A stretch of DNA of 64,000 nucleotides from Pantoea sp. alder81 (GCF_020179835.1 NZ_JAIUDA010000003.1:124001-188000); one strand, 5' to 3'. Positions 47,444-57,294 are shown, counted from the first letter of the stretch. Notes: generated by a model from the sequence alone, not told the origin. A program made the numbers and translations.

Positions 47444-50088
47444 TATGCGTTCTCCCCATGCTGTGCCGTCAGGCTCAGGGTGATGCCGGTTTCATCATCA
47501 AATCCCAGCGTCAGGTGCGTTGGTTTCTCCTGCTGCGCCAGTTGCAGCAGCAGCGTTTGCGACAGCACCGGCAAAATCTGTTGGTTCAGCAAGCTGTCAA
47601 TGTTGCGCGCGCCGCTGTCCGGCAGCAGACAAGCGCTGACCAGCGTGTCATACAGGCTCTCTTCGATGTGGCACTGCAGGCCGTAGTGACGTTGCAGCCG
47701 TTTGGCGACCTGCCCCAGTTTGATACTGACGATTTCACGCAGCGCCGGGGCATCGAGTGGGCGATAAATCACCGTCTGGAATCGCGCCAGCAGCGCAGGC
47801 TGGAAGTGATCGCGCAGGATCGGATGCAGCAGTTCATTAACGTTGCTGGCCGGAGCTTCGGGTTGCTGCTCCAGCAGTGCCATCAGCGCATCGCTGCCGA
47901 GATTGGAGGTCATTAAAATCACGGTGTTGCGGAAGTCGATTTCACGCCCCTCGCCATCGCGCATCACGCCACGATCGAACACCTGATAAAAGAGATTGAG
48001 GACATCGCGGTGCGCTTTTTCCACTTCATCCAGCAGAACCACGCTGTAAGGACGCTTGCGTACCGCTTCGGTGAGAATGCCCCCCTGGCCGTATCCTACG
48101 TAACCCGGAGGTGACCCTTTCAGCTGCGATACGGTGTGCGCTTCCTGATACTCCGAGAGGTTGATGGTGATCAGCGCACGTTCGCCACCAAACAACGTAT
48201 CAGCCAGCGCCAGCGCCGATTCGGTTTTACCCACGCCGCTTGGTCCCACCAGCAGGAATACCCCCAGCGGACCGTTTTCTGCCGTCAGGCCGGTTTTCGC
48301 GGCTCGCAGACGCTGAGCAATCGCGTGCAATCCGGCATCCTGGCCGATCACCCGTTTGCCCAACTGCTGTTCCAGTTCAAGCAGGTTGGTCTGTTCATCT
48401 TTCAGCAAACTGCCCAGCGGTACGCCGGTCCAGTCGGCAATCACTTCTGCCACACTGCGCGCATCCACATCCAGCGACAGCAGTGGCGCGTTGCCCTGTA
48501 GCGTGCTGAGTTGCTGCTGCAAATCGCCTAAGGTTGCGCCCTGCTCCGACTGCTGGCGGGCCGTCAGTATCTGCTCTGCCAGCGCTTTTTCCTGCTGGAA
48601 GCGCAGTTCGAGTGCGGAACATTGTGTTTGCAGCGCGCGGCGTTGTTCCGCCAGTGTGGTCAGGCGCGTGGCATCACCTTGTGGATGGAGTGCCAGATCG
48701 TCCTCAATCGCCTGTTGTTCCATCGCCAGTGCGGCGAGCTGCGCCTGCAACTGCATCAGCGCTTCCGGCTGCGTGTCGAGGCTCATGCGCACGCGCGCAC
48801 TGGCGGTATCCAGCAGATCCACCGCCTTATCCGGCAGTTGGCGGGCAGTAAGATAGCGGCGCGACAGCGTCACTGCCGCCTGAATCGCCGCATCCTGAAT
48901 GTGTACGCCATGATGTTGCGCATAGCGAGATTTCAGGCCACGCAGCATCAGGGTGGCGTTAGCGTCGTCCGGCTCATCCACTTTGACCATCTGAAAACGA
49001 CGCTCCAAAGCGGCATCGCGTTCGAAATACTGTTTGTACTCTGACCAGGTGGTGGCGGCGATGGTACGCAGTTCGCCTCGCGCCAGCGCAGGTTTCAGCA
49101 GGTTAGCGGCATCCGCGCCGCCCGCCTGGTTGCCCGCTCCAATAATGGTGTGGGCTTCATCAATAAACAGCAGCACCGGTTCAGGTGACTGCTGGACGGC
49201 ATCAATCACGCTCTTCAGGCGCTGCTCAAACTCCCCTTTCACCCCCGCGCCTGCCTGCAAAATACCCAGGTCGAGGGTGCGCAGCGAGACCCGCTTCAGG
49301 CTTTCCGGCACGTTGCCCTCGGCAATGCGCAGCGCCAGTCCTTCTACCAACGCGGTTTTACCCACACCCGGCTCGCCGACCATAATCGGATTGTTTTTGC
49401 GGCGGCGAGAGAGGATATCGATCATCTGGCGGATTTCATTATCGCGGCCCAGAACCGGATCGATGTTGCCCGCGCGCGCCTGTGCGGTGAGGTCGTGGGT
49501 AAACTTGTTCAGTACCTGCTGCAGCGCTTCAGATAAGGTCTGTTTGCCGTTCAGCGCGGGTTGAGCACGGTCATCCGCCAGCACCCGGTCATTCTCTGCC
49601 AGCGCCTGCTGTTCGGGACGCTCTTCTGACTGGGCATCCAGCAGTGGACGCAGTCGCTGCAGTTGGGTAGCGCTCAAACTGAGCAGCGGCCAGGCCTGTT
49701 GCGCGTGCAGCCAGGCCGGTTGGGTGATCAACGCCTGCAACAGATGTGCAGAGCGAATCGATGTCGCATTCTCTTCCAGCGAGGCCACCAGCCAGGCGGA
49801 TTGCAGCAAACCACTGAGCGCGGAAGAGAGCTGAGGACGCTGAGTGACGCTGTGCGGCAAGGTCTCAAGATGGCTGAGCAGCGATTGCCACAGCCCATCC
49901 AGATCCCACTCATAGCGGCGGGCTACGGTGACGATATCGCCTTCACCGCTTTCCAGCAGTTTCAACAGCCAGTGCTCCACGGTAATTTCCCGGTGTGCGC
50001 GGGTTTGGCAGAGCGCGGCGGCGGCGTCCAGCGCCCGGGCGCAAAAGGGGTTTAGTCGGCGAAGTAAAGCAGGTGAAGAGATATCCAT
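47443..50088 (-). CDS. tssH: T6SS sheath-recycling ATPase TssH/ClpV
   Basis: An 881-residue AAA+ unfoldase that disassembles contracted TssB-TssC sheaths. The N-terminal Clp-N domain (1-150) is followed by AAA1 with Walker A GEPGVGKT (238-245) and Walker B LLFIDEAH, a coiled-coil middle domain (about 440-515), and AAA2 with Walker A GPSGVGKT (about 615-622) and VVLLDEVEKAH. It lies between hcp and vgrG in the operon. Confidence 0.95.
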   Translation of the reverse strand: MDISSPALLRRLNPFCARALDAAAALCQTRAHREITVEHWLLKLLESGEGDIVTVARRYEWDLDGLWQSLLSHLETLPHSVTQRPQLSSALSGLLQSAWLVASLEENATSIRSAHLLQALITQPAWLHAQQAWPLLSLSATQLQRLRPLLDAQSEERPEQQALAENDRVLADDRAQPALNGKQTLSEALQQVLNKFTHDLTAQARAGNIDPVLGRDNEIRQMIDILSRRRKNNPIMVGEPGVGKTALVEGLALRIAEGNVPESLKRVSLRTLDLGILQAGAGVKGEFEQRLKSVIDAVQQSPEPVLLFIDEAHTIIGAGNQAGGADAANLLKPALARGELRTIAATTWSEYKQYFERDAALERRFQMVKVDEPDDANATLMLRGLKSRYAQHHGVHIQDAAIQAAVTLSRRYLTARQLPDKAVDLLDTASARVRMSLDTQPEALMQLQAQLAALAMEQQAIEDDLALHPQGDATRLTTLAEQRRALQTQCSALELRFQQEKALAEQILTARQQSEQGATLGDLQQQLSTLQGNAPLLSLDVDARSVAEVIADWTGVPLGSLLKDEQTNLLELEQQLGKRVIGQDAGLHAIAQRLRAAKTGLTAENGPLGVFLLVGPSGVGKTESALALADTLFGGERALITINLSEYQEAHTVSQLKGSPPGYVGYGQGGILTEAVRKRPYSVVLLDEVEKAHRDVLNLFYQVFDRGVMRDGEGREIDFRNTVILMTSNLGSDALMALLEQQPEAPASNVNELLHPILRDHFQPALLARFQTVIYRPLDAPALREIVSIKLGQVAKRLQRHYGLQCHIEESLYDTLVSACLLPDSGARNIDSLLNQQILPVLSQTLLLQLAQQEKPTHLTLGFDDETGITLSLTAQHGENA

Positions 50089-50245
50089 AATAGTCCCGTC
50101 CTATGGCAAAAAATCGGGGCATTCATCGTGTTGCGCCATGGCTACCGCACGACCGAGGATCGTTCGTTGGGGTAGAACAGCTAGTTGTGCGATGAATCCA
50201 GTCACTGACGCATTGATGTCAATGAGGTACGTAACAGCAGAACAG

Positions 50246-50263
50246 GCGCCCCACGCAGGGCGC
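50246..50263 (-). terminator. Possible partial terminator or processing hairpin after hcp
   Basis: The stem GCGCCC / GGGCGC with a 6-nt loop lies 25 bases past the hcp stop and is followed on the minus strand by a moderately T-rich stretch (CTGTTCTGCTGTT), not a clean T-run. The 199-bp gap to clpV is the largest inside the structural part of the cluster, which would suit strong hcp expression with partial read-through. Confidence 0.35.
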
Positions 50264-50287
50264 ACTGAGATTACTCACGCAGCGGCA

Positions 50288-50779
50288 TTACGCCTGTGCG
50301 CGCTCATTCCAGGAATCGGAGTGAATGATGTTGCCGTCTTTGTAAGTCCAGATAACTTTTTCATAGCGCAGCTCAACCACTTCCAGGTGGTTGTGCTTCT
50401 CTTTGGCGGGATCTTTGATGTCATGCATCAGCGGAGCCACTTTCACCACCTTCACGTTTTCCAGCTTGGTGTTGAAATACTCTTTTTCCTGACCGGCATC
50501 GTCGATTTTGTACCATTTGAATTCAGCCGATTTCAGGGTCTGGCCTGAGGTCACCGCCTTATAGAGATACGGGGTTGAAGAATCGACTTCTTTAGTAAAC
50601 ACTAACGGCGCGTGCACGCGGGTTCCGGTCAGCTTGCCAGTGTTGTTGTCCGTTGGGATGTACAGCGCATGGTCCAGTGCCACGACTTCGACGCTGCCTT
50701 CACGGTTCTGTACAGTAACGGAACCTTTGATATCAGCACCGCCGTCGTCCTTCAGCCAAAGGTATGCTGGAATAGCCAT
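50288..50779 (-). CDS. hcp: T6SS inner-tube protein Hcp (TssD)
   Basis: A 163-residue tube subunit that forms stacked hexameric rings and is released with effectors. The start is ATG 50779, with AGGAG 6 nt upstream and the typical opening MAIPAYLWLKDDGGADIKGS; the longer frame is rejected. Other family stretches are HAPLVFTKEVDSSTPYLYKA and the C-terminal LRYEKVIWTYKDGNIIHSDSW. The gene lies 16 bp after the OmpA-domain gene. Confidence 0.96.
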   Translation of the reverse strand: MAIPAYLWLKDDGGADIKGSVTVQNREGSVEVVALDHALYIPTDNNTGKLTGTRVHAPLVFTKEVDSSTPYLYKAVTSGQTLKSAEFKWYKIDDAGQEKEYFNTKLENVKVVKVAPLMHDIKDPAKEKHNHLEVVELRYEKVIWTYKDGNIIHSDSWNERAQA

Positions 50780-50795
50780 GATTAACTCCTGTTGT

Positions 50796-52493
50796 TTATG
50801 GGTTTTTGTCACCTGATGGCGACGAGAGTGATAAGTCTGATTGCCGTGCAGCTGGCTGGCAGGCCGCTGCGTTCGGTACCAGACTGATCTCAACCCTGCG
50901 GTTAGCAGCCCGCCCCGCAGAGGTTGTATTGGTGGCGACCGGCCGCGTTGCACCATATCCCTGAATCGCAAAACAGGTTTCAGGGATATCGCTGGTGGCG
51001 ATCATCCAGTCGCGCACGGCGGCCGCACGCGCCAGCGAAAGTTGCTGGTTAGCGCGCGTATCGCCGGTACTGTCGGTATGCCCGGTGACTAACACCATCC
51101 AACCGGGCTTCGCTTTAACATCCATCAGGGCATCCACCAGCACTTTGGTCGATCCCGTTTTCAATGCGGATTTCCCCACCTCGAACAGCGACATGCTGTC
51201 CAGACGCACCAGACGTGGCGCCTCTTTTACGGCAGGTTTAGCCGGGGGAACGTAGCCGCGAATCTCTGCCATAACCGGCGGATAGAGCTGCTCTCCGGGA
51301 TAGAGCCCCAGGGCTAAGTGCAGAGGTGCGCCATTACGCTGAAATTTCTCCAGCAGCCGTGCATCGGTCTGTAACTGGTTTAATGCCGGGACTTTTATCG
51401 CCGTATTGGTCATGGCAATTGCACGATAACGCGCGACGTCACTGGCGATGGCGCGTAGCAGACGATGGTTATTCCACGATGAGCACGCCAGCGCGATCAC
51501 GCTAAACAGCGTCACCAACGCCAGGGCATACACGGCGGCGCGCTGAGGGGGTGAGTAGCCACGACGCACTGGCAGTTGAGCCAGGAGAAAGTCGGGGAAG
51601 CGGCCATGGCGGGAAGCCGTATCGGTTGCCAGCGCCCGCAGCGTGGTGCGTTGCTGCAACCACTGCTGCCACAAGTTACGCGGAACCGCTGCCACCTCGG
51701 GCTGCCAGCTCATCGCCATCGCGTGCAGATGCAGTGGCGCACTGGCTTGCTCAGTGCCACTGAACTGCGGCAGAACCTGCTCACGCAGCCAGGCGATCTG
51801 GCTGCTTAGCATCACGCCCTGTGCCAGTCGCGAGGCTTTTTCACTGTCATCTGCATTCGCTACCCAGCGGCTAAGTGACGTACCCTGTTGCTGCTCATCC
51901 CACACGCGCACGCCCGGTTCTGCGGCCTCCACGCTAAACCACGGCGAAGGCGCGCCCTGTAGCAGACAAGCCAGCATCGCGGGTAGCGCATGGCCACTGT
52001 GTTGTGCACAGCGTTGTACCTGAAAACGAAATTCTCGCAGCTGTGCCGCCAGTACCGGATGGTCATGATGCTGCTCGGGTTGCAGCACCAGCAGCGCGCT
52101 CAGTTGTGTGCTCCAGCCGGGACGTATCGCCAGCAGCATCTCGCTGTAGTGCGCCAGTTGATCCGGCTGAGGAATGAGGATGTAGCATCCCTGCGCGGTT
52201 TCACGCACCGGTTCGCGAGCAAACAGCGCCTCTGCGCCTTCGCCCACGGTGAGCACCACCGGCAGACGATAGTCTGCATCCGGCAGTGCAGCGACCAGTT
52301 GTTCTCCCAAAGGCGCATGACGCAATGCCTGAGCGGCACGACCTGTGCGCCACCAGGCAATGGCCGCGACCAGCCCGGCCGCCACCGCACCTGCCCAGGC
52401 CGCACTTCGGCTCACAGGCAGGAAAACCACGCAGATAATCAACGCAGCCAGGCAGCTCATCAGCCATAGCGTGCGTTTCAAGAGGATACTCAA
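50796..52493 (-). CDS. T6SS-associated OmpA/MotB-domain membrane protein, TTG start
   Basis: About 565 residues. There are two N-terminal hydrophobic segments, a cytoplasmic part, another helix (AAVYALALVTLFSVIALA) and a C-terminal OmpA-like peptidoglycan-binding domain (GHTDSTGDTRANQQLSLARA, then GYGATRPVATNTTSAGRAANRRVEI). It probably tethers the membrane complex to the cell wall, the job done elsewhere by TagL or by a TssL-OmpA fusion. The start is read as TTG 52493 with AAGGAG 6 nt upstream; a GTG at 52532 would overlap tssL. In other systems TssL and the OmpA domain are one protein; here they are separate adjacent genes. Confidence 0.8.
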   Translation of the reverse strand: MSILLKRTLWLMSCLAALIICVVFLPVSRSAAWAGAVAAGLVAAIAWWRTGRAAQALRHAPLGEQLVAALPDADYRLPVVLTVGEGAEALFAREPVRETAQGCYILIPQPDQLAHYSEMLLAIRPGWSTQLSALLVLQPEQHHDHPVLAAQLREFRFQVQRCAQHSGHALPAMLACLLQGAPSPWFSVEAAEPGVRVWDEQQQGTSLSRWVANADDSEKASRLAQGVMLSSQIAWLREQVLPQFSGTEQASAPLHLHAMAMSWQPEVAAVPRNLWQQWLQQRTTLRALATDTASRHGRFPDFLLAQLPVRRGYSPPQRAAVYALALVTLFSVIALACSSWNNHRLLRAIASDVARYRAIAMTNTAIKVPALNQLQTDARLLEKFQRNGAPLHLALGLYPGEQLYPPVMAEIRGYVPPAKPAVKEAPRLVRLDSMSLFEVGKSALKTGSTKVLVDALMDVKAKPGWMVLVTGHTDSTGDTRANQQLSLARAAAVRDWMIATSDIPETCFAIQGYGATRPVATNTTSAGRAANRRVEISLVPNAAACQPAARQSDLSLSSPSGDKNP

Positions 52494-52503
52494 CGGCTGC
52501 TCC

Positions 52504-53166
52504 TTAGCCCTGTGATTCCTGTAACCAGTCACTCAATGACTGTTGAAGCTGGTAATGCAGGCCAAACCACACCACGGCAACGATGACCACCGCGCTCGCT
52601 GCCCAGAACCATAGCGAACGGCCACGCCACAGTCCTGTAGAACGGCGGCCAACGTGGACGAGGATCGGGGTCTCTTCTGCTACATCAAACGGCGGCACTC
52701 GCGCAGCAAGTTCGGCGATCAGCGCCTGACGCTCCTGCTGCGGCTGATTCCGATAGCGCCCCTGAAAGCCGAGCATTAGCACGCGATGGAAGCAGCTCAG
52801 CACCAGTGGGTTTGGCGCGGGCTGCGCCAGCACCTGCCGCATACGCTGATAGAGCAGCTCGCCACCTTGCAGCGTATTGAAGAAACGCGCCTGCAGTGGT
52901 GTCCGCATCCAAAAGGCATAGCCGTTGTCGTTTAGCGGGCGATTGAGCACCGTCTCATCCAGCAGCACGCATTGCGCGTAGGCAATGTGGTCGCTGTCTT
53001 CGCTGGCAATCCCCTGCCCGGCCAGACGCTGGCGTGTCTGTTCAACCAGTTCAACGCCGCGCTGATAGAGCGCTTCGCCCTCTTCCGCCACATCGCCGTT
53101 ACGCAGGGCAACCACCAGCAGCCAGCTGTCGCGCAGCAGTTCATCAATGGAGAGTGGTTGTTTCAT
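52504..53166 (-). CDS. tssL: T6SS membrane-complex protein TssL (DotU family)
   Basis: A 220-residue tail-anchored inner-membrane protein. The cytoplasmic hook domain shows IAYAQCVLLDETVLNRP and FFNTLQGGELLYQRM, and the single transmembrane helix near the C-terminus (WFWAASAVVIVAVVWFGL) is followed by a short periplasmic tail. It has no OmpA domain of its own. It overlaps the tssK end by 4 nt (ATGA). Confidence 0.93.
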   Translation of the reverse strand: MKQPLSIDELLRDSWLLVVALRNGDVAEEGEALYQRGVELVEQTRQRLAGQGIASEDSDHIAYAQCVLLDETVLNRPLNDNGYAFWMRTPLQARFFNTLQGGELLYQRMRQVLAQPAPNPLVLSCFHRVLMLGFQGRYRNQPQQERQALIAELAARVPPFDVAEETPILVHVGRRSTGLWRGRSLWFWAASAVVIVAVVWFGLHYQLQQSLSDWLQESQG

Positions 53167-54512
53167 GAGCGCAGCACCGCATAGAGTTCTAATTTAACGC
53201 CCGGCAGCACGCCCGGAACGTAAATGGCACAACTGCCGGCCGTGAGCATCGCGACCGCAGAGGGATGCGCCAGATCCAGCGCAAAGTATTGATTCTCCAG
53301 CCGCAGTGGAATCGCTGCTGGCACGTGGCTAAGCGGAATGAGCGGTACACCGTTCAGTGCGCCATTGATGATGTTGTTCACTTCATCTGGCGTACCGATC
53401 TTGCACAGCGGCGGGAACTGGCTCTGCAGCTGATGCGCAGGCAAGTCGGAACGCACGGAGAGGTAGAAATCAGCCTCTTCACGCAGGCGACTATCGGTCA
53501 GCTGGGCGCGCCACTGATTCTCACGCACCAGCTCCAGCTCCACGGCCACCACGCGGGATGGCAGGCTCGCTTCCAGCAACGTGCTGATCAGGGTAAACAG
53601 CGGGGGAAAGACTTCGGCTGGCCTGGCGTGGTCATAACGCGGGATGGCATCCATGTCGTGCTCCAGCGAAAAGGTCAGCATGCTGCCCGCCAGCTTGACC
53701 AGTTCGCGATAAACCAGTTCAGGATGGATCATCGGTGAGGCTTCAAAATCCACCAGTACCGGTTCGTAAGTATTGAGCGCATTCAACAGCCAGAACAGGG
53801 AAACATCCGCCACGGCAAAATCAGCCATGCGCTGATTATTCTCGCGGCGCATGCCCATCAAGCGCATGCGTTTGGCACGCAATTGCGCGACGCGCAGACT
53901 CAGTTGATCCTGCAATAGCTCACTGCCACCAAACGCCAGCAGTGGCGGGATAAACGCGTTGTCGATCTGCCATCCGTTCTGGCCATCACGCTGCAAACGC
54001 ACCAGTGGACAGGTGAAGTATTCGTCATTGTTATCGATGTCAAAACGCAGCGAGAGTGCGTAACGCTCAACGGCAATCGACTCTTGCTCATTGCCGAACA
54101 CATCCTGCACCGATACCCACTCCTGCTGGTAACGCAGCGGGCGCTCGGAAGCTTGCGTACCGGTCTGGCAGTTGCCGCCATTAGCGTGTTCCAGTGGCAG
54201 CGCCAGCAGCACCGTGACCTGATTGCAGTCCGCGGGAATCGCCCGCTGCAGATCCACCGCCGCAGGCAGCGAATCGGCACGATCGCTGTCAATCAGGGTG
54301 CCATCCTGCAAACGCACCGCCAGATGTTGTGCATTCAGGCGATTAACGCGCAGCGCCTCCCCATCGAAGCGCGCATTCAGCACGCCCCACGGGTGTGTCA
54401 GACTCAACTGTGCAATGCACTGGTTGGTGAGCGCTTCCCAGCGCGCCTGTTGCTGGAACTGATGCGGCGCAAGAAATGCGCCTTCAATCCACAGCGGGCG
54501 TGAAACCTTCAT
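53163..54512 (-). CDS. tssK: T6SS baseplate-membrane connector TssK
   Basis: A 449-residue trimeric adaptor linking the baseplate to the TssL/TssM complex. The N-terminal family signature PLWIEGAFLAPHQFQQQARW is clear, as are YFTCPLVRLQ, FWLLNALNTYEPVL and the shoulder/neck region. It lies 14 bp after tssC. Confidence 0.94.
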   Translation of the reverse strand: MKVSRPLWIEGAFLAPHQFQQQARWEALTNQCIAQLSLTHPWGVLNARFDGEALRVNRLNAQHLAVRLQDGTLIDSDRADSLPAAVDLQRAIPADCNQVTVLLALPLEHANGGNCQTGTQASERPLRYQQEWVSVQDVFGNEQESIAVERYALSLRFDIDNNDEYFTCPLVRLQRDGQNGWQIDNAFIPPLLAFGGSELLQDQLSLRVAQLRAKRMRLMGMRRENNQRMADFAVADVSLFWLLNALNTYEPVLVDFEASPMIHPELVYRELVKLAGSMLTFSLEHDMDAIPRYDHARPAEVFPPLFTLISTLLEASLPSRVVAVELELVRENQWRAQLTDSRLREEADFYLSVRSDLPAHQLQSQFPPLCKIGTPDEVNNIINGALNGVPLIPLSHVPAAIPLRLENQYFALDLAHPSAVAMLTAGSCAIYVPGVLPGVKLELYAVLRS

Positions 54513-54526
54513 TGTTGCTCCCTGAC

Positions 54527-56059
54527 TTACGCTTTCGCCTTCGGCATTTGAGAAACCAGCGACAAGTTGACATCCAATCCTTCAACCTGGAAATGCGGTA
54601 CTGCGTACAGTTTGACGCGGAAGAAACCGGGGTTATCTTCGATGTCTTCCACCGTCACCCGGGCTTCACGCAGCGGATGCGATGCCTGCAGATCGTCCGA
54701 GGGATCGGTCATCTCCGTGACCAGGGTGTTAATCCAGTTATTCAGCTCCAGCTCCAGCATGCGGCGATCTTTGGTGGTGCCGATGTTTTCCCGTTGCAGC
54801 AGCTTGAGATAGTGCGCGATGCGCGACAGCAGGAAAATGTATGGCAGACGCGCATTGATGCGGCTGTTAGCCGTGGCTTCATCGGTGTCATACAGCGCCG
54901 GTTTCTGCGCCGAGTTTGCCGAGAAGAAGCAGGCGTAATCGCGGTTTTTGTAATACGACAGCGGGATAAAGCCGAGATTAGCGAACTCAAATTCGCGCGT
55001 TTCCGGAATCATCACTTCGGAAGGGATCTTCACCTGATTGCCGGTGCCGAGGTCGTAAAGGTGAATCGGCAAATCCGTCACCGCGCCGCCCGCTTGTGGA
55101 CCGCGAATCTGTACACACCAGCCGTTATTCACAAAACTTTTCACCATGTTAGCGGCAAACGCAAAAGAGGCGTTGCTCCACAGGTAGCTGTCGTGATCCG
55201 GGCCTTTCACCTCTTCCACGTAGTTGAAACTGCGCACGGGCACAGTATCCGGGCCATAAGGCAGGCGCCCTAACACGCGTGGCAGGGTCAGACCGATGTA
55301 GCGCGCATCGTCGCTGTCACGGAATGACTTCCACTTGATGTATTCCGCACGGTCAAAGTAGTTAGCGATATCTTTGATGCCCGCCACTTCTTCCATGGTC
55401 GCTTTGCCGAAGAAGGCAGCACCCACCGACGCCACAAACGGCATATGCGCCGATGCCGCCACTTTGGAGATGTTACGCAACAGCGCAATATCCTGCGGGC
55501 TACGATCAAACTCATAGTTGGCGATGGTAGAACCAATCGGCTCGCCGCCCGGCGTGTCGTATTCCTGGGTGTAGGTATGGTGATAGAAACCGCTCTGCAC
55601 GATCTCTGGCGCGTCTTCAAAGTCCAGACGCAAGTCGTCTTTCGAGACATCCAGCACTTCAATCTTCACGTTCTGACGGAAGTCAGTACGGTCCACCAGG
55701 AACTTCAAACCGCGCCACGCAGATTCCACTTTCTGGAATTCCGGATGATGCATTACCGCATCCAGCTGGCGGCTAATTTGGTTATCCAGTTCGCTGATGT
55801 GATTATCGAGCAGCGTCTTATCCAGACGTTCGACTTTCTGCGATGACTGCTTGAGCAGATTGAGGAAGACGCTGACGGCGGCGGTCACGCGCTCATCGGC
55901 AGAGGTATCTGCCAGCGCATCATTATCCTGGAATGCGTCAATGCCGTTCAGCTGGCTGACAGGGTTGAGGTTGATCTTCTCGAAAAGCGACTGATAGACA
56001 CCACCCTCCAGCGTTTCATGGCCTGGACTGGCGGTCGCCTGAGTTTCTCGTTGTGACAT
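54527..56059 (-). CDS. tssC: T6SS contractile sheath large subunit TssC
   Basis: A 510-residue partner of TssB in the sheath. Family motifs are SELDNQISRQLDAVMHHPEF-type N-terminal helices, ESAWRGLKFLVDRTDF, TFGEV-equivalent region IGSTIANYEFDRSP, and NYFDRAEYIKWKSFRDSDDARYIGLTLPR. It lies 27 bp after tssB. Confidence 0.95.
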   Translation of the reverse strand: MSQRETQATASPGHETLEGGVYQSLFEKINLNPVSQLNGIDAFQDNDALADTSADERVTAAVSVFLNLLKQSSQKVERLDKTLLDNHISELDNQISRQLDAVMHHPEFQKVESAWRGLKFLVDRTDFRQNVKIEVLDVSKDDLRLDFEDAPEIVQSGFYHHTYTQEYDTPGGEPIGSTIANYEFDRSPQDIALLRNISKVAASAHMPFVASVGAAFFGKATMEEVAGIKDIANYFDRAEYIKWKSFRDSDDARYIGLTLPRVLGRLPYGPDTVPVRSFNYVEEVKGPDHDSYLWSNASFAFAANMVKSFVNNGWCVQIRGPQAGGAVTDLPIHLYDLGTGNQVKIPSEVMIPETREFEFANLGFIPLSYYKNRDYACFFSANSAQKPALYDTDEATANSRINARLPYIFLLSRIAHYLKLLQRENIGTTKDRRMLELELNNWINTLVTEMTDPSDDLQASHPLREARVTVEDIEDNPGFFRVKLYAVPHFQVEGLDVNLSLVSQMPKAKA

Positions 56060-56086
56060 AGTTAGCTCCTTGCTGATAACGGACGT

Positions 56087-56581
56087 TTACGCTTTCGGTG
56101 CCAGTGCGGCCAGCTCTGCGCGCAGCTCATCACTGAGTGCTTCGTCTTTGAGAATGTTTTCCAGCTCGCGGCGGAACGTGGCGTTATCCAACAGGTTGGA
56201 TTTCAAATCGCGTAGCAGATTGCGCATCGAGAGCAGCGCACGCAGTTGAGGAATTTGGCGGGCAACCTGCTCGGGTTCAAAATCAGCCATCTCTTTAAAA
56301 TCCAGCTTGACTGACGCTTCACTGCCATCAGCCGCCAGCGTATCGGCAACGGTGAGATTCACCTTCGGGTTGTACTCCGCCAGTACCTGGTTGAAGTTGT
56401 TTTTGTTAATCGAGATTTTTTCACGTTCTGAAACGGCGCGATCGTCCTGACCGTTGCTGTAATCCCCCACCACCATCAGCTTTAATGGCAATTCCACTTT
56501 TTTCTGCGCACCACCGGTGTGCAGATCCAGTTTGATATTGACGCGTGCTGCGGGTACTTCGTCCTGAAAGCTATTAGCCAT
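56087..56581 (-). CDS. tssB: T6SS contractile sheath small subunit TssB
   Basis: A 164-residue first gene of the cluster. The start is ATG 56581 (opening MANSFQDEVPAARVNIKLD) with an AGG-containing ribosome site 7 nt upstream; the open frame to 56644 is not TssB-like. Further motifs are KVELPLKLMVVGDYSNG, REKISINKNNFNQVL and LDFKEMADFEPE. Everything from here down to tssE is on the same strand. Confidence 0.95.
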   Translation of the reverse strand: MANSFQDEVPAARVNIKLDLHTGGAQKKVELPLKLMVVGDYSNGQDDRAVSEREKISINKNNFNQVLAEYNPKVNLTVADTLAADGSEASVKLDFKEMADFEPEQVARQIPQLRALLSMRNLLRDLKSNLLDNATFRRELENILKDEALSDELRAELAALAPKA

Positions 56582-57294
56582 GTGAATACCTAATTTTGTC
56601 TTTTGACCGAGCGCGTCCCTGACGGAATTAAGTCGCCATGTCATTGAAGAAAGAAAAAGTATCCGGCTCTACCGTTAGAGTGAGCAGGTAATGCTATGAC
56701 CTAGCGGTGATAGCCGAAATCGTTGAGGGGTGAACTTTAACCAGATTGAAGGATGCTGTCTGTGGTCGGAGGAGGACGACCTGTTACAGAATGTGAAAAA
56801 AAATAAGTAACAGGTTTTCTTAATTAATTTGTCGTAGCGCCAAGGATAACGAGAGATCCATTAGAAACGAAACGGCAAAAACACAAGAAATCATTTTTAC
56901 ATTTAGTAACATTCTAGTCAGATATGGAAAAAACCCTTAAAAATGAGATCATTGTAATATTAGTCTATATATAATCACTAAGTGAAAGCGATTTAACATT
57001 AGAATAAACATTAGGATTTATCTGCATTCCATAACAAAAAAGCGTTCTGAAGCACGCATTTAATGGCCCTTATATTAAGATTTACTAATCAAAATTTCAC
57101 TTATGCTCTGCTTGCCCGATAGTTTCTTTAGTTACTAAAAATGATTTTTGTCCTTATTTGCACGTGTGGCTACCTGCAAATAGAGCAATAGTTAAGATTA
57201 ACTAAAGCGATCATGCTAAGCCAATTTCCAGTCTGATAATGTAAATAAACATGTAACTCCGCTAATTCTCGTCGTTGTGATTGAAAGAAATACA
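56582..57294. other. A+T-rich upstream region of the T6SS cluster
   Basis: About 700 bp without a credible gene, strongly A+T-rich from about 56800 to 57290 and crowded with TATA-like and A-tract sequence. It must contain the promoter for tssB. Several possible -10 boxes exist, but no convincing -35/-10 pair and no RpoN (-24/-12) element could be fixed. Silencing by H-NS-type proteins would be expected from the composition. Confidence 0.5.

Noticed and set aside
50288-50971. 227-residue Hcp reading frame
   Set aside because: The true Hcp N-terminus MAIPAYLW with its ribosome site starts at 50779; the extra part is the antisense of the upstream gene end.
56582-57294. RpoN (sigma-54) promoter for the T6SS
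   Set aside because: No TGGCAC-N5-TTGCA-like element was found on the minus strand.
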